Positions 1-5,624 of a stretch of DNA of 10,028 nt are shown one piece after another (positions within the stretch are counted from its first letter, which is position 1; every line of letters starts with the position of its first letter). Under the pieces are notes generated by a model. It searched no databases. It was not told where the DNA came from and saw nothing but the letters and a program-made list of their open reading frames with translations. Made by a program: the position numbers and the translations under genes. Source of the DNA: Syntrophomonas sp. UBA1376. GTDB taxonomy: Bacteria > Bacillota > Syntrophomonadia > Syntrophomonadales > Syntrophomonadaceae. The DNA is taken from the NCBI GenBank assembly GCA_002305535.1, contig DBRE01000060.1:1-10028 (forward strand), in the 5' to 3' direction.

Positions 1-455
1 AGTCCGAACAGCATCAGAGCTGGGATGAGATATACCAGACTAGGCATAGTCTGCATGGCATCCAAGATGGGGGTGATAACTGCGTTGATCCGCTCTGAAC
101 CAGACATGGCAATTCCCACCGGAATCCCGATAACTAAAGAAATCAGCACTGCAATGATCACTATACCCAGGGTTTCCATGGCTACTTCCCATAGTCCGAA
201 CATCCCTATAGTAAGAATAAGTATCCCGGGAAGCAACGTCTTAAACCAGCTATGAGTCAGCCGCCAGGATAGCAAGATCACCACTATGATCCACGCCCAC
301 CAGGGAACCCATTTCAAAAAATGCTCTACACTCAACAGCGCACTTAGCACAAAGTTGGCAATAGCATCGAAGAAAGGCCCCCAGGCTACTACCAACCATT
401 TGACAAACTTGTCAATGTAAGGTGCTACGAAAAAATGCCATTCTTCAGGAAACAA
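1..455 (-). CDS. opuAB: Glycine betaine/proline-type ABC transporter permease, N-terminal part (runs off left edge)
   Basis: Membrane subunit of an osmoprotectant importer, forming the channel driven by the ATPase encoded just upstream. 151 codons are visible; the C-terminal part, including the EAA coupling loop, lies beyond the window. The start is TTG at 455: an in-frame TAA lies immediately before it, the next in-frame Met is about residue 85, and GGAGGTG ending 7 nt upstream is a good ribosome site. That site overlaps the ATPase stop codon, so translation is probably coupled (6-bp gap). The Trp/Phe-rich first 50 residues precede a hydrophobic segment (about 52-64), then two more at about 74-90 and 95-117. 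The stretch MQTMPSLVYLIPALMLFG at 134-151 is the hallmark conserved segment of ProW/OpuAB permeases. Family assignment is firm; the exact substrate (glycine betaine, proline betaine, choline, carnitine) cannot be read from the sequence. Confidence 0.93.
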   Translation of the reverse strand, partial: MFPEEWHFFVAPYIDKFVKWLVVAWGPFFDAIANFVLSALLSVEHFLKWVPWWAWIIVVILLSWRLTHSWFKTLLPGILILTIGMFGLWEVAMETLGIVIIAVLISLVIGIPVGIAMSGSERINAVITPILDAMQTMPSLVYLIPALMLFG

Positions 456-461
456 TTATTT

Positions 462-1409
462 TCACCTCCGCCCGGCGGCAGCCAGCTGAGCAGAAGGAGA
501 AGCGGCAGTACCTTTGGCTTGTTTCTTAATGCGAGCTTTTCTAGTTTTCATAGATATATAAATCGGTGGTCGTTTTTTGTTGGACAAAAGAGCCCTCTCG
601 TCGGAAACAAAACGCGCTACATATTCATCAGCAGGGTTATCCATTATCTCTTGTGGAGTACCTTGCTGTACAAATTTTCCTTTGCGCATGACGGCCATGC
701 GGTCTCCTAAGCGGATGGCTTCACTCAGATCATGGGTCACAAATACAATGGTCTTATTATATTCCTTTTGCAGGTGAGTGAGAGTATCCTGCATTTCCCG
801 GCGAATCAGAGGATCTAAGCCGCTGAAGGGTTCATCCATCAACAGTAGATCTGATTCTTGAACCAGAGCCCGGGCAATGCCTACCCTCTGTCGCATGCCT
901 CCCGAAAGCTGGGAGGGATAATGATTCTCCCAGCCTTCCAGACCAACTTGGGCTATCGCATAGCGAGCTTGTTCATTTCTTTCCTGGGGAGATATCCCAC
1001 GCAGCTTGAGGCCAAAGGCGACATTTTCAATTATATTGCGATGGGGCAGCAGTCCATAATGTTGAAACACCATGGCGGTCTCATGACGCCGAAAATCAAT
1101 GAGTTCTTGTTCATCCATATCCAATACATTGTGCCCTTTCACTATGATTTCTCCCCAGTTGGGATCTATCAGGCGGGGAATGCAGCGAATCAAAGTTGAT
1201 TTGCCGCTGCCTGACAATCCCATGATAACGAAAACCTCGCCACGTTTGACCTGAAAAGAGACATTTTGTACCGCCACAACAGCGCCGTTATTCCTCAGGT
1301 GTTCGATGGCATCAAGATCCTGGGGATCAAAATCGCCATGTTGTTTGTTAAAGATTTTCCATAAGCCATTTATTTCCAATAAAGTGTCACTGGTGCTAGC
1401 ATCTGTCAT
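462..1409 (-). CDS. opuAA: Glycine betaine/proline-type ABC transporter ATPase, ProV/OpuAA family without CBS domains
   Basis: Cytoplasmic ATPase energising osmolyte uptake. All ABC motifs are present: Walker A GLSGSGKST (64-72), Q-loop Gln116, signature LSGGMRQR (168-175), Walker B LLLMDE (188-193), D-loop SGLD (196-199) and switch His226. The extra segment at about 20-43, between the first strand and AVQNVSF, is typical of the ProV/OpuAA subgroup. The protein is 315 aa, whereas classical ProV/OpuAA are about 400-420 aa with tandem CBS domains after the ABC core. Here only about 45 residues follow the core: a Lys/Arg-rich stretch (278-299) and an Ala-rich end, with no recognisable CBS. The stop codon reads normally into the next ribosome site, so this is not an obvious frameshift. 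The start ATG is one base after the binding-protein stop, with GAGGTG inside the end of that gene as ribosome site. Second gene of the operon. Confidence 0.95.
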   Translation of the reverse strand: MTDASTSDTLLEINGLWKIFNKQHGDFDPQDLDAIEHLRNNGAVVAVQNVSFQVKRGEVFVIMGLSGSGKSTLIRCIPRLIDPNWGEIIVKGHNVLDMDEQELIDFRRHETAMVFQHYGLLPHRNIIENVAFGLKLRGISPQERNEQARYAIAQVGLEGWENHYPSQLSGGMRQRVGIARALVQESDLLLMDEPFSGLDPLIRREMQDTLTHLQKEYNKTIVFVTHDLSEAIRLGDRMAVMRKGKFVQQGTPQEIMDNPADEYVARFVSDERALLSNKKRPPIYISMKTRKARIKKQAKGTAASPSAQLAAAGRR

Positions 1410-1410
1410 A

Positions 1411-2487
1411 TTAGTTCACCTCTTCTAGTGCCTGCTCCACCTTCTGGGCGACATCTTCTGACACCCAGGATTTCCAGGTATCCGGATATGTTTTCAAGAA
1501 ATAAATGGCGGCAGCTTCGGTATCAGCGTTGTTTTCGCTCATATAAGAAAGGAAATCATTGTTCTGCTCCAAAGTGGTTTCATATTTGGATACTAGATCC
1601 ACTGCTTCAGGAGCAGTATTGGGCAGATCCACATGAACCCCCTTGATAACTTTAGCGGCCGGATAAGCACAGCCACGATTATTGGTATCATTATAGACTT
1701 CAGGATCATAAGGTGGTTCTTCCAGTCTGGTCATATCCAGCTGTCCTATTACCCAGTTGGGCTCCCAATTGTAACCCACCCAGGCTTCGCCTTTTTCATA
1801 GGCAGACACCATAGAAGCAGACAGAGCCGAGTCGGAGCCAGGGCCGAAAAGGTTGAAAGTCTTATCCAGTCCATAGGTCTTAAACTTGACCTCATTGATT
1901 TCGGTTACCATCCACCCGGGAGGGCCATTGTGGAAACGGCCTTTGGTAGGGACTTCAGCATCTTTAAAGAGTTCCCAATAACGAGGCAGATCTAAGACTG
2001 ATTTCAGATCTGGTGCCATAGGTTCGATGCCGCGATTCGGGTCGCCTTCGATGACGAAAGTGGGTACATACCAGCCCTGGGGTGCATCAGGAAATACAGA
2101 GCCCAAATCGATCACTGAACCAGCTTCGACCAGTTCATTCCAGGGCTCAGCGTAATTATCTTGCCAGACTTCCATGGTGATATCTACGTCACCGCGAGCC
2201 ATACCCTGTAGCAGGGGCATAGTATCGCCAAAGGTGTACTCGGGTTCAGGATAGCCATAACCATGCTGGAGAATAAATCCCACCACCCGGTTATGCACCT
2301 GCACACTGTCCCAGGATACGTCAGCCATAACCAATTTAGGCTTATCACTGCCATTAGTGGTGCCATCATTGTTTGCTCCGGGATCACTGCCGCCGCAGCC
2401 AATGGCTGATAACCCCAAAATGAGCAGCACCAATAATAACAGCGGTTTAGCCGCAGTTCTACCCCAAAATCTGCCAATTTCCTTCAT
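1411..2487 (-). CDS. opuAC: Glycine betaine/proline-type ABC transporter substrate-binding lipoprotein (OpuAC-like)
   Basis: Extracytoplasmic receptor that captures the osmolyte and delivers it to the permease. The N-terminus is a lipoprotein signal: basic residues (Lys2, Arg6, Arg10, Lys14), a hydrophobic core at 16-29, and a lipobox ending LSAIGC with the lipid-anchored Cys31. A Gly/Asn/Asp-rich linker follows (32-48). The remaining about 310 residues read as the OpuAC-type periplasmic-binding fold, with VSWDSVQVHNRVVGFIL near 55-71, DITMEVWQDN near 97-106 and GEAWVGYNWEPNWV near 232-246. The many Trp/Tyr residues suit an aromatic cage for a quaternary amine, but I cannot assign the cage residues individually. 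AGGAGGT lies 5 nt before the ATG. It is the first gene of the operon, whereas the Bacillus opuA order puts the binding protein last. A c-di-AMP riboswitch lies upstream. Substrate identity is inferred from family only. Confidence 0.93.
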   Translation of the reverse strand: MKEIGRFWGRTAAKPLLLLVLLILGLSAIGCGGSDPGANNDGTTNGSDKPKLVMADVSWDSVQVHNRVVGFILQHGYGYPEPEYTFGDTMPLLQGMARGDVDITMEVWQDNYAEPWNELVEAGSVIDLGSVFPDAPQGWYVPTFVIEGDPNRGIEPMAPDLKSVLDLPRYWELFKDAEVPTKGRFHNGPPGWMVTEINEVKFKTYGLDKTFNLFGPGSDSALSASMVSAYEKGEAWVGYNWEPNWVIGQLDMTRLEEPPYDPEVYNDTNNRGCAYPAAKVIKGVHVDLPNTAPEAVDLVSKYETTLEQNNDFLSYMSENNADTEAAAIYFLKTYPDTWKSWVSEDVAQKVEQALEEVN

Positions 2488-2554
2488 AGAATACCTCCTA
2501 CCGGCGCCAAGCCACAGCGCAGCCGGGGGAAGCGGTGAGAAAAGAGATTATTGT

Positions 2555-2563
2555 ATTATAACA
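2555..2563 (-). promoter_or_regulatory. Possible extended -10 promoter between riboswitch and opuAC
   Basis: On the minus strand the sequence reads TGTTATAAT, an exact extended -10 element (TG-n-TATAAT), predicting a transcript start about 65 nt before the opuAC ATG and downstream of the riboswitch. No convincing -35 hexamer is seen at 16-18 bp, as extended -10 promoters can tolerate. If active it would give expression that escapes riboswitch control. Motif seen; activity inferred. Confidence 0.35.
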
Positions 2564-2576
2564 AGAAAGTTTTTAA

Positions 2577-2620
2577 AGGAAGGCAAGTTTACCTACCGCA
2601 GTGACAGAGACTGCGTTCCT
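2577..2620 (-). terminator. Candidate folded element in the riboswitch expression platform
   Basis: In the minus-strand RNA, AGGAA (2620-2616) can pair with TTCCT (2581-2577), enclosing a perfect 6-bp hairpin CGCAGT/ACTGCG (2615-2597) and a smaller AGGTA/TGCCT hairpin (2595-2582, one G-U pair). A broken U tract follows (TTTAAAAACTTTCTT). It could act as the terminator of the riboswitch, but the U tract is poor, so the call is tentative. Confidence 0.3.
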
Positions 2621-2640
2621 CAGAAAAAACAATCCCCATT

Positions 2641-2770
2641 CTCGCCTACGAGGTTAGCTGACGGGCTCGGGCCTGGGTTAGCCCTACTCCATGATGCCAA
2701 TCTCATGACAACCATGAAAACTCGCCCCAAATAACGGTTCCCCCGCGCTCCACTCTGAAGCTTCGGCTGA
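2641..2770 (-). promoter_or_regulatory. Cyclic di-AMP riboswitch (ydaO/yuaA motif) in the opu operon leader
   Basis: Read on the minus strand, this region carries the ydaO/yuaA aptamer core in the right order. GCCGAAG (2767-2761) opens P1. A 5-bp hairpin GCTTC/GGAGC (2761-2747) is followed by GCGGGGGAACCG (2747-2736) and TTTGGGGCGA (2731-2722). A variable stem containing CATGA/TCATG follows, then GTAGGGC (2687-2681), and finally CCCGTCAGCTAACCTC with GTAGGCG (2665-2642). This closely parallels my recollection of the Thermoanaerobacter ydaO aptamer. The family senses c-di-AMP and usually lowers expression of potassium, osmolyte and cell-wall genes when the ligand is abundant. Here it precedes an osmolyte uptake operon, which fits the known role of c-di-AMP in turgor control. 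The aptamer is a confident call; the switching mechanism is not resolved. Confidence 0.93.
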
Positions 2771-2773
2771 ATT

Positions 2774-2779
2774 ATTATA
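2774..2779 (-). promoter_or_regulatory. Consensus -10 box of the riboswitch/opu operon promoter
   Basis: TATAAT on the minus strand places a transcript start near 2767, exactly at the first G of the aptamer's GCCGAAG. No good -35 hexamer is visible 16-18 bp upstream. A weaker alternative is TTGTAT, a 17-bp spacer and TACCAT, slightly further upstream (about 2785-2813). Either would transcribe the whole riboswitch. Confidence 0.5.
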
Positions 2780-2868
2780 TTTAAATGGTAACGGAAGTTC
2801 CCCACTTATACAAATAAAGGAAGGCCTAATTATTGAGGATAAACCACGTAAAATGACTGCTCAAAAGG

Positions 2869-2933
2869 GATTATCATATAATAATCAGTTTATCTGCCCC
2901 GATAACTGCCTTTTCCTTACTATTAGTTATCGG
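2869..2933. repeat. Cluster of small inverted repeats between the lipoprotein gene and the opu leader
   Basis: Three overlapping palindromic structures are visible: GATTAT/ATAATC (2869-2886, 6-nt loop); CAGTT(T)ATC/GATAACTG (2886-2908, one bulged T, 6-nt loop); and CCGATAACT/AGTTATCGG (2899-2933, perfect 9-bp arms, 17-nt loop). The last two share the arm at 2901-2907, so they are mutually exclusive folds. There is no clean U tract on either strand, so they are not textbook terminators, though they sit where the minus-strand lipoprotein transcript should end. An operator or antitermination role is equally possible. Confidence 0.55.
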
Positions 2934-2962
2934 TAGGCTAGGTCTTGGCAAGCAACCTACTC

Positions 2963-3487
2963 TTAAGAAATGGCCGTACTAATCAGTTTTAACTGCCAGG
3001 TACCGTTTTCATAGACTGCTTCATAGGTGGGAAAGACTGCCCCCAGAACACCAAACCAGGAGACCCCGGTAATAAGGGCTCGGGTTTCGCTATACTCTTC
3101 CACCACAACCCACAGCACTGTTCCGTCCAAAGTCTGGCTGTGATGTTCAGCATCATAGAATTCAAATTTGGTGGTATCTTCTTTAACATCTTCAAAGCTA
3201 TAAACTTGTAGTGATAGATCAGTTAACTCCTTGAGCACTTCGGTTTTGGCCGAATCGCTTAATCCCACCAGTGTGTCCAGATGTACGGCAATAAACCTGC
3301 TGCCGCCGTTTTCTTCGTTAAAGGCAGCCTTCATAACGGCGATGTATAAATCCATTCTCTGTTGTTCTTCTGCACTGATTGGGGGATTGATTTCTTCATC
3401 TGCAGGTTCAGTCTGGAAGTTTGCTCCCAGACAGCCGGTTAAGGATATCAGAACCGCTACTAACAGTCCGCAGAACACTCTTTTCAA
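2963..3487 (-). CDS. Small lipoprotein of unknown function
   Basis: I do not recognise the family. The preferred start is TTG at 3487: AAGGAGG abuts the upstream ATG (3496) with no spacer but lies 9 nt before this TTG. The TTG start gives a textbook signal peptide, Met-Lys-Arg-Val-Phe followed by a hydrophobic core and the lipobox ISLTGC (Cys at residue 19). The mature part is about 155 aa, acidic at first (PADEEI), with a probable helix and the segment ENGGSRFIAVHLDTLVGLSD, then alternating hydrophobic/charged strands and the end SWFGVLGAVFPTYEAVYENG. That end suggests a small alpha/beta or cystatin-like fold, but this is only an impression. It is probably anchored on the outer face of the membrane. 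It is divergent from recQ (161-bp gap) and appears monocistronic. The longer ATG version would be 177 aa. Confidence 0.8.
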   Translation of the reverse strand: MKRVFCGLLVAVLISLTGCLGANFQTEPADEEINPPISAEEQQRMDLYIAVMKAAFNEENGGSRFIAVHLDTLVGLSDSAKTEVLKELTDLSLQVYSFEDVKEDTTKFEFYDAEHHSQTLDGTVLWVVVEEYSETRALITGVSWFGVLGAVFPTYEAVYENGTWQLKLISTAIS

Positions 3488-3648
3488 ACAACTCATCCTC
3501 CTTAGTCTTTGGGAAGGTCATACCTAGCTGTTCAGCCGGTATGGTATGCTATTAGCAAACCAATAATTCAATTTGAAGGAACCTTTCCCAATACTACGAG
3601 ATAAGAGCCTGATAATTTCAGTTCTAGATACTAGGAGGGGCTTTCTCC

Positions 3649-5412
3649 ATGCAAACAGAAATCAGCCAAATAATGAAAAAGCACTTTGGCTTTACCGATT
3701 TTAAGCCGGGACAGGGGCCAGTAGTTGCCAGTATAATGGATAAGCGCGATACCGTGGCAGTGCTCCCCACCGGGGGAGGCAAGTCGCTGTGCTATCAGCT
3801 GCCTGCCTTAATGCTGCCGGGGCTAACCCTGGTCATCTCCCCCCTGATCGCCCTGATGAAAGACCAGGTGGATGCCCTAAACTTGCAAGGCATCCCCGCT
3901 TCATTCATAAACAGCTCCTTAAGCGGAAGTGAAGTGAACCATCGCCTGTTTTTAGCTAAGCAAGGCATGTTCCGGCTTCTTTATATAGCTCCGGAAAGAT
4001 TGGAATCAGAGCTATTCAATCAGATGCTGACGGATCTACCTCTGTCTCTGGTGGCTATTGATGAAGCGCATTGCATTTCCCAATGGGGACATGATTTTCG
4101 TCCCAGCTATATGCAAATCGGCACCTGGATAGCCTCTTTGTCTGAGCGGCCTATACTGGCGGCATTCACTGCTACGGCTACTGCTCGAGTCCGCCAGGAT
4201 ATAATTAATGGTCTAGGATTATACGAACCCCAGGTGTTTGTAAACAGCTTTGACCGTCCCAACCTGCGTTTCGCTGTTGAAAAAAGCGGGGATCGCTCCC
4301 GTTATATAAGTCAGTTTCTTAAGGAACACCCCGGTCAAGCCGGCATCATATATGCGGCTACCCGCAAAGAAGTCGACACACTCCATGAGCAATTGACAAA
4401 GAAGGGATTTGAAGTAGCTCGCTATCATGCTGGTATGAATGGCTCTGAGCGTAGCCAGGCTCAGGATGATTTTATTTATGATCGTTCCCAGGTTATTGTG
4501 GCTACCAATGCCTTTGGATTAGGCATCGATAAATCCAATGTCCGTTTTATCATCCATCACAATATGCCTCGCCATCTGGAAGCCTATTATCAGGAAGCCG
4601 GACGCGCCGGACGTGATGGTGAGCCCTCCGACTGTATACTGCTGTATCATGCTGGCGATATACAGGTGCAAAAATACCTCATTGAACAAACCGACCTAAC
4701 CCCGGAACGGAAAGCTGTGGAGTATGAGAAATTGTCTAGTATGATCAAATACTGCCATACTTCGGGATGTCTGCGTTCATATATCCTGGACTATTTCAAT
4801 GAAGCCATGCCGGGGGGTGATTGTGATAACTGCTCAAATTGCATCGAGGGTGAACTGCAGGATGTTACTATAGAAGCGCAAAAAGTCTTTTCCTGTATCT
4901 ACCGTATGCGGCAGCAGTATGGCAGCTCTTTGGTGGCTTCAGTCCTGGCTGGCTCCCGGCAAAAACGGGTGATCCAACTGGGCTTAGATCGGTTGTCTAC
5001 CTATGGAATCATGAGTGATTGGAAACACGCCCAGTTGGTTGAATTTATTAATCGGCTCATTGCTGAAGGCTATTTAAGCAGCAGTGGGGGCCGGTATCCG
5101 GTAGTAATGCTTACTTCCAGAACCCGACCGATATTACGAGGAGAAGAAAAGCTGTGGTTGAAAATGCTGCCTATCCCTGCCCCCCAACCGGCTAATGATG
5201 ACGTGTTTGCCGCTTTGCGGGAACTGCGTATGACCATTGCTCGGCAGGAAAAGGTACCTCCCTATGTAGTGTTCACCGATGCCACCTTGCAGGAAATGGC
5301 CCGGCGCTTGCCCCATAATATGTCGGAAATGCTGGATATAAGCGGAGTAGGCGAGGTCAAGCTCGAAAGATACGGGCAGCGTTTTTTGGAAGTTCTGCAG
5401 AACCACTCATAA
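3649..5412 (+). CDS. recQ: ATP-dependent DNA helicase RecQ
   Basis: 3'-5' superfamily 2 DNA helicase acting in recombination, fork repair and resolution of branched DNA. At 587 aa it is close to the E. coli protein (609 aa) with the full domain set. Helicase core: motif I PTGGGKS (40-46), motif II DEAH (138-141) followed by the RecQ-specific aromatic loop CISQWGHDFRPSY (142-154), motif III TATAT (174-178), motif V ATNAFGLGIDK (285-295) and motif VI QEAGRAGRDG (315-324). Zinc-binding region: Cys374, Cys392, Cys395 and Cys398 are the likely ligands, with Cys369 nearby. A winged-helix RQC domain spans about 405-505 and a single HRDC domain about 515-585. AGGAGG lies 10 nt before the ATG. The gene faces the chemoreceptor gene tail to tail. 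No defect is seen. Promoter elements are not clear; a GATAAT at 3611-3616 lacks a good -35. Confidence 0.97.
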   Translation: MQTEISQIMKKHFGFTDFKPGQGPVVASIMDKRDTVAVLPTGGGKSLCYQLPALMLPGLTLVISPLIALMKDQVDALNLQGIPASFINSSLSGSEVNHRLFLAKQGMFRLLYIAPERLESELFNQMLTDLPLSLVAIDEAHCISQWGHDFRPSYMQIGTWIASLSERPILAAFTATATARVRQDIINGLGLYEPQVFVNSFDRPNLRFAVEKSGDRSRYISQFLKEHPGQAGIIYAATRKEVDTLHEQLTKKGFEVARYHAGMNGSERSQAQDDFIYDRSQVIVATNAFGLGIDKSNVRFIIHHNMPRHLEAYYQEAGRAGRDGEPSDCILLYHAGDIQVQKYLIEQTDLTPERKAVEYEKLSSMIKYCHTSGCLRSYILDYFNEAMPGGDCDNCSNCIEGELQDVTIEAQKVFSCIYRMRQQYGSSLVASVLAGSRQKRVIQLGLDRLSTYGIMSDWKHAQLVEFINRLIAEGYLSSSGGRYPVVMLTSRTRPILRGEEKLWLKMLPIPAPQPANDDVFAALRELRMTIARQEKVPPYVVFTDATLQEMARRLPHNMSEMLDISGVGEVKLERYGQRFLEVLQNHS

Positions 5413-5464
5413 CTGAGAGTTTGGCATAATGAATTTTTCCTGACTTATCATTGTTTTTGTAGAA

Positions 5465-5532
5465 TGTCATCCTGAGCGGTAGCGAAGGATCTATGGCATT
5501 TATAAGACTCTTCGCTTTCGCTCAGAGTGACA
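5465..5532. repeat. 68-bp imperfect palindrome, probably a dispersed intergenic repeat
   Basis: Two 28-bp arms (5465-5492 and 5505-5532) are inverted copies matching at 22 of 28 positions around a 12-nt loop. The left arm begins TGTCATCCTGAGCG and the right arm ends CGCTCAGAGTGACA. Arms with this GTCATYCTGAGCG...AGCGAAG signature resemble a palindromic repeat I recall from intergenic DNA of many bacteria, so this is probably one copy of a REP/MITE-like family. There is no coding capacity. The fold could also block readthrough between recQ and the convergent receptor gene. Confidence 0.75.
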
Positions 5533-5589
5533 ATATTGAAGGGTTTATTATTCTCAACTATCAGATGGCACTTTTCTTGGTAATTAGGA

Positions 5590-5616
5590 AGGCTGACCCG
5601 TTTTACGGGTCAGCCT
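5590..5616 (-). terminator. Intrinsic terminator after the chemoreceptor gene, possibly bidirectional
   Basis: A perfect 11-bp stem, AGGCTGACCCG pairing with CGGGTCAGCCT, closes a 5-nt loop (5601-5605). It begins 8 nt beyond the receptor stop codon. On the minus strand it is followed by TTCCTAATT, a moderate U tract. On the plus strand the tail is weaker, so it may only partly stop recQ transcription. Confidence 0.75.
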
Positions 5617-5624
5617 CAGGGTGT

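Noticed and set aside
435..1199. Plus-strand frames opposite the ATPase gene
   Set aside because: Antisense shadows of a gene with complete ABC motifs; no ribosome sites or family features.
2357..2734. Plus-strand open frame of about 125 codons across the opu leader
   Set aside because: It is antisense to the opuAC start and the riboswitch, has no ribosome site, and its translation resembles nothing; the riboswitch explains the conservation-like look.
2620..2805. Minus-strand 61-codon frame across the riboswitch, possible leader peptide
   Set aside because: Its sequence is dictated by the aptamer, and its start lies before the likely transcript start.
3519..3543. CATACC/GGTATG dyad between the lipoprotein gene and recQ as an operator
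   Set aside because: Six-bp arms with a 13-nt spacer are easily found by chance and no other evidence supports a site.
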